Source: Chloroflexota bacterium
Lineage (GTDB): Bacteria; Chloroflexota; Dehalococcoidia; DSTF01; JACRBR01
Reading direction: 5' to 3'
NCBI GenBank assembly: GCA_028872875.1
Contig: JAGWOC010000017.1
Span: 1 to 48,254, forward strand
DNA length: 48,254 bases
Part shown: positions 7,886-16,334 of the stretch, one piece after another
How positions within the stretch are numbered: position 1 is the stretch's first letter
Layout: every line of letters begins with the position of its first letter
Position numbers and translations under genes: made by a program
The notes under the pieces: generated by a model
What the model saw: the letters and a program-made list of their open reading frames with translations, nothing else
What the model was told of the DNA's origin: nothing
Databases searched by the model: none

Positions 7886-8912
7886 GTGGCTCGCCCTGGC
7901 AATCGCCTCCTGCGCAGCGATGGTGCTGCTGGGCATCCACGCCACGTCTGCGTACTTCACCACGTCCGTGGGCGTCACGTCGTCGTTCGTCGTACGCTTC
8001 CCCGTGACGCCGGACGACCACGCGACGCCGACGCCCGGCGCCTCGCCGGACGATGGTGCGACCCCGTTGGCGACGGTAACGCCGTCGGCCACGCCAACGC
8101 ACGAGTCTGAGCGCACCCCGGCCGCAAGCGCGACGGCCACGATGTACAGCGTGCCGAGCGTGACGCCGACGCCTGCCGAATGCGAGGCCGACGACGCGCG
8201 CCTCGTGTTCGGTGCCGACGTCGTCCGTGCGAGCGGCGATGGCCCGCTCAGCGGCACGATCGCGCTCCGCAACGAAAGCACGCGCTCCAGCGCCGTCTAC
8301 GTCTCGCTCGGCCTGCGCACCGGCGGCGGCGCCGGGTACGTCGACCACGTGTCTTTTGGCAACGGCCAGGTGTGGGCCGTGGACGGGCGGCCATCGTACA
8401 CGCTCTACTTCATCGGCAACATGACGCCGCGTGCCTCGGTGGAGGTGGCCTTCGTGGTCTCCATGAAGCCGTCGTGGCGCAGCGGAGCGGCGGCAGGCGC
8501 CGCGATCGACCTGTCGGTCGCCAGCGCCCGCTGCACGCGGGAGTCATCGGCGCAGGCGTCGGTCGTGCTCGCGCGGATCGCGAAGAGCGCCGGCATCGAG
8601 CCTGGCGCGACGGTGACCGGCACGCCTGCGCCGTCTGTCACGCCGACGCCGACGGTGACCGGAACGCCTGCGCCGTCTGTGACGCCGACGCCTGCGGCGA
8701 CCGGCACGCCTGCGCCGTCTGTCACGCCGACGCCGACTGCAACCGACGCGCCTGCGCCCACGGTGACGCCGACGGCGACCGATACGCCTGCGCCCACTGC
8801 CCGTGCGTCCGTACCCGATTCCACGCCCGCCGCCGCGAGACCCGAGACGCCGACGCCGGCAGCCGATCGTGCCCCGATCGCGAGCGCCGCCCCAACCCCG
8901 TTCCGCGGATAA
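7878..8912 (+). CDS. SipW-type exported protein with Pro/Thr-rich repeats
   Basis: 344 residues. A SipW-type signal peptide (hydrophobic core, then GIHATSAYFTT) is followed by a Thr/Pro-rich spacer (about 45-95), a beta-rich domain of about 130 residues (about 100-230; two cysteines; IALRNESTRSSAVYVSLGL resembles a CARDB/invasion-type strand pattern) and a low-complexity tail built of TGTPAPSVTPTP-like repeats. The tail lacks LPXTG or a membrane anchor. The start overlaps the sipW stop (ATGcgTAG), implying translational coupling and joint production of peptidase and substrate. Function is unknown; a surface stalk or matrix component is likely. The repeat DNA (about 8610-8800) is prone to length change. 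Confidence 0.8.
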   Translation: MRRWLALAIASCAAMVLLGIHATSAYFTTSVGVTSSFVVRFPVTPDDHATPTPGASPDDGATPLATVTPSATPTHESERTPAASATATMYSVPSVTPTPAECEADDARLVFGADVVRASGDGPLSGTIALRNESTRSSAVYVSLGLRTGGGAGYVDHVSFGNGQVWAVDGRPSYTLYFIGNMTPRASVEVAFVVSMKPSWRSGAAAGAAIDLSVASARCTRESSAQASVVLARIAKSAGIEPGATVTGTPAPSVTPTPTVTGTPAPSVTPTPAATGTPAPSVTPTPTATDAPAPTVTPTATDTPAPTARASVPDSTPAAARPETPTPAADRAPIASAAPTPFRG

Positions 8913-8925
8913 TCTCCCTGCGCGG

Positions 8926-8934
8926 TGCTATGCT
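8926..8934 (+). promoter_or_regulatory. Extended -10 element upstream of GNAT gene
   Basis: TGcTATGCT matches the extended -10 pattern also seen before hisS and prfA. The start point would fall near 8941, leaving a leader of about 45 nt before the GNAT gene at 8987. Confidence 0.4.
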
Positions 8935-8986
8935 GCGGTTGTCCGCCAGACCCGCGCCCGGCGCCCGTTGACCGAAGACCGGCACC

Positions 8987-9490
8987 ATGCCCGACATGCT
9001 CGTGCGGCTCTACGACCTGCCTGACCCGGCGCCCTACGACCGGCGGACGGAAGCGGCGGGCGTGCGCGTCCGCCGTCTCGACGCCTGGGACCGCATCCCC
9101 CTGCAGCGCTGGGTCGGCGAGCGCTTCGGAGAGAACTGGGCCTCCGAGGCTGACTTCGCCTTCTCCCACGGTCACCCGATTACCGGCTTCGTGGCGATCA
9201 AGGATGGCCAGATCGTCGGCTTCGCCGTGTACGAGAGCAGCCGCCGCGGCTTCTTCGGCCCGACCGGCGTCCGCGAGGACATGCGCGGCAACGGCACCGG
9301 CGCCGCGCTGCTCTTCCGCTGCCTCGAGGGCCTGCGCGACCTCGGCTACGCCTACGCGATCATCGGCGGCGTCGGGCCGGCGGCGTTCTACGAGAAGGTG
9401 TGCGGGGCGGCGGTCATCCCCGGCAGCGAGCGCTCGGTGTACGGCGAGCTGTACGAGGAGATGCGCGCCCGCGCCCGGCGCCAGGTCTGA
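8987..9490 (+). CDS. GNAT family N-acetyltransferase
   Basis: 167 residues with a single GNAT fold. The acetyl-CoA pyrophosphate loop is RGNGTGAALLFRCLEGLRDLG, in the place of the usual (R/Q)xxGxG/A, and the C-terminal half has the AFYEKVCGA segment common in this superfamily. The substrate is unknown. There is no signal peptide, so it is probably cytoplasmic. The ATG at 8987 or the one three codons later could be the start; neither has a strong Shine-Dalgarno. It is flanked by its own extended -10 element upstream and by the prfA promoter downstream, so it is probably a single-gene transcript. Confidence 0.8.
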   Translation: MPDMLVRLYDLPDPAPYDRRTEAAGVRVRRLDAWDRIPLQRWVGERFGENWASEADFAFSHGHPITGFVAIKDGQIVGFAVYESSRRGFFGPTGVREDMRGNGTGAALLFRCLEGLRDLGYAYAIIGGVGPAAFYEKVCGAAVIPGSERSVYGELYEEMRARARRQV

Positions 9491-9508
9491 CGCGCCGCCC
9501 CGCCGCGA

Positions 9509-9517
9509 TGCTACAAT
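9509..9517 (+). promoter_or_regulatory. Extended -10 promoter of the prfA operon
   Basis: TGcTACAAT is a near-perfect extended -10 element. The start point would be about 9524, immediately before the hairpin at 9529-9554. Confidence 0.55.
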
Positions 9518-9528
9518 GGAGCGAGGAC

Positions 9529-9554
9529 GAAGCCCCCTCGGTGCAGGGGGCTTC
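9529..9554 (+). terminator. 10-bp GC-rich hairpin in the prfA leader
   Basis: GAAGCCCCCT and AGGGGGCTTC are perfectly complementary around a 6-nt loop. The hairpin lies between the prfA -10 box and its ATG (9567), with no T-run after it. It could end transcripts arriving from the GNAT gene, or shape the 5' end of the prfA mRNA. Confidence 0.5.
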
Positions 9555-9566
9555 ATGGTGTGAGAC

Positions 9567-10676
<1,110 letters not shown>

Positions 10677-10680
10677 CGGC

Positions 10681-10965
10681 ATGCCGCAACCGCGCGCCGC
10701 CCGCCACCGGCTCGAGATCGAGTTCTGCACGGCCTGCAAGTTCCAGGGACGCGCCTTCTGGCTCGCGCGCGAGCTCCTCGACCAGCGTCCCGACCTGGCC
10801 GACGAGATCGTCCTCGTCCCGTCGTCCGGCGGCGTCTTCGCCGTCCGCTACGACGGCCGGACGGTCTTCGACTACGCGACGGCCGGGCGCTTCCCCGAGC
10901 CGAAAGAGGTGCGCGAGGCCGTGCTCGCCGCCAGCGGCCGCCCGCCGACGCCGAAGCCCCATTGA
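10681..10965 (+). CDS. SelT/SelW/SelH (Rdx) family thioredoxin-like protein
   Basis: 94 residues. It starts LEIEFCTACKFQGRAFWLARELL, the Rdx pattern of a beta-strand with a CxxC redox motif (here CTAC; Cys instead of selenocysteine) and a helix, and ends with the family's GGVFAVRYDGRTVFD...GRFPEPKEV segment. Rdx proteins are small thiol oxidoreductases of uncertain client. The ATG at 10681 is preferred over upstream in-frame codons because it lies 4 bp after the prfA stop and gives the normal family length. Its TGA overlaps the prmC TTG start (TTGA), so translation of the two is probably coupled. Confidence 0.86.
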   Translation: MPQPRAARHRLEIEFCTACKFQGRAFWLARELLDQRPDLADEIVLVPSSGGVFAVRYDGRTVFDYATAGRFPEPKEVREAVLAASGRPPTPKPH

Positions 10966-11855
10966 GCGGCACGACGCGCGCTGCCACGGCCGCCTTGGCT
11001 CTTTCCGAAGCCACTGAGCAGCTTTGCGCAGCCTCCGTCGCGGATGCGCGGCTCGAGGCGGAGCTGCTGCTCGCGCACGCCTGCGGCATCGACCGCGCCC
11101 ACCTGATCGCCCGGCTGAAGGACCCGCTGAAACCCACAACTATCGCGGCGTTTCGCCGCCTGCTGGCGCGGCGGCTGGCCCACGAGCCGCTCGCCTACAT
11201 CACCGGCTGCCGCGAGTTCTACGGCATCGATATCCTGTGCGGCCCGGCGGCGCTGGTCCCGCGCCCGGAGAGCGAGCTGCTCGTCGACCTGGCGCTCGCG
11301 GAGGTGCGGGCGCGCGGCGCCGCGCTCCGCATCGCCGATGTCGGCACCGGCAGCGGCGCCATCGCCTGTGCGGTCGCGGCGCACGCCGCGGCGGCGCGCG
11401 TCTGCGCGGTCGACGTGTCGTCCGCCGCCCTGGCGCTTGCCTGCCGGAACGTTGAGGCGCTGGGCCTCGGCGGGCGGGTCGACGTCGGGCAGGGCGACCT
11501 GCTCGGCGGGCTCGGCGCGCTCGACGTGGTCGTGGCGAACCTGCCCTACGTCAGCGAATCCGAGTGGTGCGGGCTCCAGCCCGAGGTGCGCGACTTCGAG
11601 CCGCGAGAAGCGCTCGTGGCCGGGATCGCCGGCACGGAGCTGAACGCGCGGTTGCTCGCCCAGGCGCCGGCGCACCTCGCGCGGGGCGGCCTGCTGGCGC
11701 TGGAGATGGGCCCCACGCACGCCAGGGCGCTCAGCGCCGTCGCGCGCACGCACTTTCCCGGCGCTTCTGTGTCGGTTATCAAGGATCTTGGCGGGCACGA
11801 CCGCGTGCTCCTCGTGCGGCAGGGAGAGGAGGCGAGGTGGCGGACAACGACCTGA
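10962..11855 (+). CDS. prmC: Release factor glutamine methyltransferase
   Basis: 297 residues. The N-terminal helical substrate-binding domain (about 1-80) leads to the Rossmann methyltransferase domain with the SAM loop ADVGTGSGAIACAVA and the glutamine-binding motif as NLPYVSE (classically NPPY; Leu in the second place is tolerated in many homologues). YITGCREFYG and LVPRPESELLVD are family landmarks. It N5-methylates the GGQ glutamine of RF1 and RF2, fitting its position two genes after prfA. The start is TTG at 10962 inside the stop of the preceding gene, the only start that gives a full N-terminal domain. Confidence 0.92.
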   Translation: MSGTTRAATAALALSEATEQLCAASVADARLEAELLLAHACGIDRAHLIARLKDPLKPTTIAAFRRLLARRLAHEPLAYITGCREFYGIDILCGPAALVPRPESELLVDLALAEVRARGAALRIADVGTGSGAIACAVAAHAAAARVCAVDVSSAALALACRNVEALGLGGRVDVGQGDLLGGLGALDVVVANLPYVSESEWCGLQPEVRDFEPREALVAGIAGTELNARLLAQAPAHLARGGLLALEMGPTHARALSAVARTHFPGASVSVIKDLGGHDRVLLVRQGEEARWRTTT

Positions 11856-12214
11856 GCGCGGCCGTCGAGGCGCAGGCGCGGGCGCACCTGGCCGGCGACG
11901 CGCCGCGTTTCGCATCGCACATGACGCCCGCCGCGCTCGTCGAGCTGGGGCGCAGCGCGGTCGCCGTACGCGGCGTACGCCCGAAGCGCTACCGCGTTCT
12001 CGACATAACGTCAGACGGTGACGACGGCGCCTCTGCCGTGCGCTACGAGGGCGCCGGCAGCTACGTCGTCCGCCAGCGCTGGCAGCGCACCGCCGCCGGC
12101 TGGAAGGCCGTCGCGGCGGAGCATCCGCCCGAGCTGGTCCGGCGGCCCTGGTGGCGGCGCCTGTTGCCGGGCGGCGCGCCCGCGGAGGCGCCACCGCGGC
12201 GGGAGCTGCGCTGA
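11837..12214 (+). CDS. Small hypothetical protein
   Basis: 125 residues from a GTG at 11837, with GGAG-rich sequence 5-12 nt upstream; it overlaps the prmC 3' end by 19 bp. The sequence starts ADNDLSAAVEAQARAHLAGDAPRFASHMTPAAL and contains YRVLDITSDGD, ASAVRYEGAGSYVVRQRWQRTAAGWKAVAAE. A helix followed by strands around an aromatic 'RQRW...GWKAV' pattern recalls NTF2/SnoaL-like folds, but I cannot assign it firmly. The C-terminus is Arg/Pro-rich. It is the last gene of the prfA operon; a short hairpin with a T-run follows at 12264-12282. Confidence 0.6.
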   Translation: MADNDLSAAVEAQARAHLAGDAPRFASHMTPAALVELGRSAVAVRGVRPKRYRVLDITSDGDDGASAVRYEGAGSYVVRQRWQRTAAGWKAVAAEHPPELVRRPWWRRLLPGGAPAEAPPRRELR

Positions 12215-12263
12215 GCCCGGCGCTGGCCGGCCGGGACCCCGACCGCCCCATCGTCGTAGCGAA

Positions 12264-12282
12264 GGAGCTTCAGCTCCGTTTT
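12264..12282 (+). terminator. Intrinsic terminator of the prfA-prmC operon
   Basis: GGAGC-TTCA-GCTCC followed by G and TTTT is a short intrinsic terminator, 50 bp after the last stop codon of the operon. Confidence 0.6.
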
Positions 12283-12518
12283 CCGCTGTGGCGCCCTGCC
12301 CCGCAACGGACAGGCTCTCGTAGGATGGGGGCTGTGCAGCCCGCGCGGGACTGGGCGCCGACCCTCCGATGCGGGCCCGTCCGGGGCGCCGTCCTGCGCC
12401 CTGCCGTGCTCCGGCCGCCAGCACCCCGGTACCGGGTCGGCGAGAAGGCCGCCCGTCAGGTGCAGAACCCAACCTGCTACCGTCTGCTACCGGCGCTCTC
12501 GCTGCCGATAATTCCGAT
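12283..12518 (+). promoter_or_regulatory. Promoter region of the cyclic-di-GMP gene with a tandem repeat at -35
   Basis: The intergenic stretch 12215-12518 holds the terminator described separately and this control region. CTGCTACCG is repeated in tandem (12474-12482 and 12484-12492, 10-bp period). GATAAT (12507-12512) is a good -10 box and ends exactly 6 nt before the GTG start at 12519. The repeats therefore cover about -45 to -27 of a leaderless transcript, where an activator would replace the -35 contact. CCCGGTACCGGG (12425-12436) is a perfect palindrome. No gene is visible. Confidence 0.55.
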
Positions 12519-14891
12519 GTGAAATGGGAGACCAGCGTCCCTGAGGTGGATCGCGACCAGGTGCGCCGCGCCGTCGTGCTGGCGCGCCTCGGCGGACTTG
12601 CCGTGATGGTGGTCCTCGTCGTCGGCGGCCTCTACATACACCGCGGCGACCTGACGTCGCCTGCCGCCGCCTACCAGTTCGCCACGATCGTGGTCGGCGG
12701 CATCGCCTTCATCGCCCTCTCGACGCTCGCCCGACTCGCCCACGCTGGCGTCATCGAGCGCAGCCTCGACACCGTCCGTAGCCTGACCGACCAGTTGCGC
12801 GAGATCGCCGAGCGGGACCCGCTGACCGGCCTGTTCAACCTCCGCGCCTTCCAGCAGCGCCTCTCCGACGACCTCGCAGCGGCAGCGCGGGAGGGTACGC
12901 CGGTGAGCCTGGTGATCGCGGACCTCGACAACTTCAAGGTGCTCAACGACTCGTTCGGCCACCCGTTCGGCGACGAGGTGCTGCGGCGCACGGCGCGCGT
13001 CTTCGAGCGTCAGGACGGCGCGTGTGCCTGCGCCGCGCGTCTGGGCGGCGACGAGTTCGCGCTCGTGCTTCCCGGCATGACGCGCGATGACGCCGTCGAG
13101 GCGGCCCGCAGGATCCAGCGAGAGCTCGAGGAGGTGCGCGTCGACGCGCGGCAGTCCGCGACCCTCGGCAGCTTCGGCATCGGCACGTTCCCGGAAGACG
13201 GCGACACGGTCCAGTCGCTCTTCGCGGCGGCCGACGGGCGCATGTACAGCGAGAAGCACCGTCGCAAGGCGGAGGCGCTGTCGTCGCTCGCCGGCGCCTC
13301 CCGCAAGTTGTTCGTGGGAGTCGGCCGGGCGATGCGCCCCGACCGGCCCACGGACCAGATCCTCGCGGAGATCGCAGCTTCGGCGCGCGAGCAGTTCGCG
13401 CTCTCGCTGGCCCGCGTGTACGTCGATGGGACGGTCACGCATCCGCCGATCGTCGCCACTGTGGCCACGTCCCCGGAGGTCGAGGCAGCCTGCCGGAGCG
13501 CGGGCCGGCTCGATGCGGCCGGCCTTGCCGCCCTGCTCCCTGGGCATGCCTGGATCATCGATACGCCGATCCCGGGCGAGGTCGACAGCGTCGGCAATCT
13601 GCTGCTCGCGGGCGAGCCGGATACCTCTTCCCGGCCGGACACGCCCGTGGTGCTGGCGCTGGCGGACCTCGTGCAGGCGGTCGTTGCCAACGGGCGCGCG
13701 CACGTCGACGCCGCGCGCGCGGGCCGCGAGCGTGACATCCACGTCGAGTTGGCACAGGTCCTCGCCGGCAGCGGCAGCCTGTACGGGCGTCTCGCCCTCG
13801 TGGTCGAAAAGGTCGCGAAGCTAATTGGCGCCGTCACCGTATCGATCGAGGGCCTTTCACCGGACGATACCGACAGCAACGCCTACAACCTCCTCTCCGG
13901 CGCCCCGCCCGAGATCCTCCACGTCTGGCAGGAGGTGCGCATGACCGAGCAGGGGCGCGCGCTCATCCAGCTCCTCGCCGACGAGGCGCCGTGCGTCCTG
14001 CGCGACCCCGCGAACGACGAGCGCATTCCCGCCGCCGAGCGCGAGCTGATTCGGGACGCATCGATCACCGCGGTCGCCGTCGTGGCGATCCGTTTCGACG
14101 GGCAGGTGCTGGGCATCCTGAGCGGCGCGAGCGAGCAGGGCGAAGCGCAGGCGGCCGGCTGGCTGCCGGTACTGACGTCGATCGCGGACCGTCTGGCGCC
14201 GGTGATGAAGGTCGCGTTGCTGCGGGACGAGCTCGAAGCGTCGTACCGCCAGCTCGAACAGTCGAGCCGCGCCTCCCTCGCCCGTCTCGCCGACGCCGCC
14301 GAGGCGCGCGACCCGCACACCGGGGGCCACCTCCGCCGCATCCGCCGCTACAGCTTCGCCCTCGCCCGCGAGGTGGGGCTGTCCGAGGCTGAGGCAGAGT
14401 CCGTGGCGGCCGCCTCCGCCGTCCACGACCTCGGCAAGCTGCGCCTGCCGGACGAGGTGCTGATGAACCCCGGCAGGCTCGACGCCCATGACTGGGAGCG
14501 CATGATGGAACATCCGGCCGCTGGCGAGCGCCTGATCGGCGAGTCGCCGATGTTCGAGATCGAGCGCTGCGTCGCGCGCTGGCACCACGAGCGCTGGGAT
14601 GGCTCGGGATATCCGGACGGCCTCGTGGGCGAGCGGATCCCGCTGCCCGCGCGGATCGTCGCCGTCGCCGACGCGCTCGACGCCCTCACGACGGTGCGGC
14701 CGTACAAGCCGGCCTGGCCGCTGGCGAAGGCGTTCGCGGAGATCCGGCGCATGGGGGGTTCGCTGTACTGCCCGGTCGTTGTCGGCGCACTCGGCGCCCT
14801 CTGGGAGTCCGGGCGCCTCGCCGAGCTCCACACCCTCGTGTCCCAGGGCGACGGCGCCCTCGATGCCGACGGCGAGCGTCTCGCCGCCTGA
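12519..14891 (+). CDS. GGDEF-GAF-HD-GYP cyclic-di-GMP turnover protein
   Basis: 790 residues. Two membrane segments (about 20-40, 52-75) precede a GGDEF domain (about 100-260) with RLGGDEF at 176-180 and the Mg/GTP segment ADLDNFKVLNDSFGH. The canonical RxxD inhibitory site just upstream is absent (GACACAARLGGDEF). A GAF-like sensor follows (about 410-580), then an HD-GYP domain with EARDPHTGGH, HDLGK (His636-Asp637) and HHERWDGSGYPDG (GYP at 697-699). Both the cyclase and phosphodiesterase centres look intact. The GTG at 12519 is chosen because a GATAAT -10 ends 6 nt upstream. It is the only c-di-GMP gene here, next to matrix genes, and could set when they are made; that link is inferred. 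Confidence 0.93.
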   Translation: MKWETSVPEVDRDQVRRAVVLARLGGLAVMVVLVVGGLYIHRGDLTSPAAAYQFATIVVGGIAFIALSTLARLAHAGVIERSLDTVRSLTDQLREIAERDPLTGLFNLRAFQQRLSDDLAAAAREGTPVSLVIADLDNFKVLNDSFGHPFGDEVLRRTARVFERQDGACACAARLGGDEFALVLPGMTRDDAVEAARRIQRELEEVRVDARQSATLGSFGIGTFPEDGDTVQSLFAAADGRMYSEKHRRKAEALSSLAGASRKLFVGVGRAMRPDRPTDQILAEIAASAREQFALSLARVYVDGTVTHPPIVATVATSPEVEAACRSAGRLDAAGLAALLPGHAWIIDTPIPGEVDSVGNLLLAGEPDTSSRPDTPVVLALADLVQAVVANGRAHVDAARAGRERDIHVELAQVLAGSGSLYGRLALVVEKVAKLIGAVTVSIEGLSPDDTDSNAYNLLSGAPPEILHVWQEVRMTEQGRALIQLLADEAPCVLRDPANDERIPAAERELIRDASITAVAVVAIRFDGQVLGILSGASEQGEAQAAGWLPVLTSIADRLAPVMKVALLRDELEASYRQLEQSSRASLARLADAAEARDPHTGGHLRRIRRYSFALAREVGLSEAEAESVAAASAVHDLGKLRLPDEVLMNPGRLDAHDWERMMEHPAAGERLIGESPMFEIERCVARWHHERWDGSGYPDGLVGERIPLPARIVAVADALDALTTVRPYKPAWPLAKAFAEIRRMGGSLYCPVVVGALGALWESGRLAELHTLVSQGDGALDADGERLAA

Positions 14892-14959
14892 GCGTCCCCG
14901 CCTGGGAGAGCGCGCCGTTCTTCCTGCCGCTCAGAGGTGACGGCAACGGTCCGTTCGCG

Positions 14960-14965
14960 TACGAT
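14960..14965 (+). promoter_or_regulatory. -10 box of a nearly leaderless mRNA (membrane protein gene)
   Basis: TACGAT ends 8 nt before the ATG at 14974, so the leader would be about 1-2 nt. TACGAT is also the -10 hexamer of the wzz unit at 46258-46263. Confidence 0.4.
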
Positions 14966-14973
14966 GGCCCGGC

Positions 14974-15537
14974 ATGGACATGCTGATCGCCGTGCTCAAC
15001 GGGCGCGCGCTGCGCGTTGCGGTCTACCTGCTGGCGGCCGTGCTGTCGTTCGCTGCCGCATGGCAGGCTTCGCCCAGGTCGCGTCGCCGTGACCGGCCGC
15101 TCCTGTCCTTCTGGCTGGCGACCGGGAGCATCCTGGTCGTGCTGGCACTCTCCCGGGAGGTCGACCTCGCGGCCCGGATCGCCGAGATCGGCCGGACGGT
15201 GTTTCGGACGGAGGGCTGGTACGCGTCCCGCCGGCCCGCGCAGGAAGCGGCTGTGCTCGCGACGCTCGCGGGGGCGGGCTCGTTCACGGTGGGCGGTTCC
15301 GTTGCGCTGATCCGCATGCAACGCGGGCGGATCGTGCCGGGGTTTGGCGCGCTCATGGCGCTCGCCACGTTCCTCGTGGTGCGGGCGATCTCGCTGCACG
15401 ACATTGATGCTGTGCTCTACGGCCGCGCCATCAATCATGTGTATATGAACGCCGTGGCCGAGCTCGCGGCGACGCTCCTGATCGCGGTTGCGGCCCTATT
15501 GACGTTGTCTATCCAACGGTCGCGCGCACGCTCGTAG
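14974..15537 (+). CDS. Small integral membrane protein of unknown function
   Basis: 187 residues with four hydrophobic segments (about 13-30, 43-58, 90-112 and 117-133, and a last one at 158-178). Between the second and third lies EVDLAARIAEIGRTVFRTEGWYASRRPAQ. A very similar 'LDLQ..lt..GR..A...GWY..RR..Q' signature is found in a family of small membrane proteins that databases often mislabel 'isopropylmalate isomerase'. I know of no established function. It probably sits in the cytoplasmic membrane. It starts right after a TACGAT -10 box and is transcribed alone; about 800 bp of non-coding DNA follows. Confidence 0.75.
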   Translation: MDMLIAVLNGRALRVAVYLLAAVLSFAAAWQASPRSRRRDRPLLSFWLATGSILVVLALSREVDLAARIAEIGRTVFRTEGWYASRRPAQEAAVLATLAGAGSFTVGGSVALIRMQRGRIVPGFGALMALATFLVVRAISLHDIDAVLYGRAINHVYMNAVAELAATLLIAVAALLTLSIQRSRARS

Positions 15538-16334
15538 GGCGACGCGGTCGAGCAGCGCCACCCTGCGCGCGGTTTCGGCCCCGCGCGGCGCCATGCTGCC
15601 GTTTCCGCCAGCTCCGGGCGCTTGTCAAGCGGTGCTGCCTCGCGTACCATCGCGCCGTCACATCCCGCAGCTTCCATCGCCCATCTCCCAACTTCCGCGG
15701 TGCCGCTTGCATCGATTGCGGTCGCAGGCGGCGTGAGGTTGCCACGCGGAGGCAGGACCGACGTGGGGGGATCGCCGTGTCCGGCGCCCCGTACCGGCCC
15801 GAGTCTCCAGAGGAGCGATGACGTGCCTAGCGGCGCGGAGCAATGACGGCCAGGGAACGCCTCGATTCCGGCATCCACCCCCGCCCCTCTCCGGGAGTTG
15901 TCACCGCTGTTCCCCCCACGACCACGGGCTCCATCGCGACCGAGCGGTACTGGGCCCGCGGGGCGTCGCGTGCCCAGCGCGGCCGTCGGTCGCGAGATGT
16001 GTGGCAGGTTCGGGACGGCGTGCGTAGGTGATTGTGCGCGTGCACGTCAGGGTGTTTGCGAGGCAAACGGGGGCCGCTTGGGCATAGGCGCCCGGCGGAA
16101 CCGCGGCACAAGATGCCTGTGGTCGGGACGCTGCGGCGGTCCTGGGCCGGGGCTGAACAGCGGCAATCTCGCGCCGTTGCGCCTTCGGACGTGGCAGATG
16201 CCGCCGATGTTGAATCCGGGATGCCGTCTTGGCATGGGGTAAAGGGGAGCCGCTCTGAGACACGTGCACCATGAGGGATCGCGCTCGCTGAGCGGGTACC
16301 CGGCCGCGCGCGCCGCGGCGGGGAGGAATACGAC
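15538..16334. other. 797-bp region without a recognisable gene
   Basis: Only short frames with no family resemblance or consistent codon bias are present. Visible structure: a perfect GTTTGC-GAG-GCAAAC hairpin (16054-16068); a lone GTTGAA at about 16211; and a strong Shine-Dalgarno GGGAGGA at 16321-16327 that serves the GH5 gene. A long 5' leader or a regulatory RNA for the GH5 gene is possible. I could not match it to tRNA, 4.5S, 6S, tmRNA, RNase P or known riboswitch cores. Confidence 0.4.

Noticed and set aside
8610-8800. Possible CRISPR-like repeats in the Pro/Thr tail DNA
   Set aside because: The repeats are in frame, code for TGTPAPSVTPTP units and have no unique spacers.
12283-12518. 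Cobalamin riboswitch or SRP RNA-like segment (CAGGT...ACCTG hairpin, CCCGCGCGGGACTG)
   Set aside because: No B12 box and no GGAAG-type SRP tetraloop motif; the resemblance is limited to GC-rich stems.
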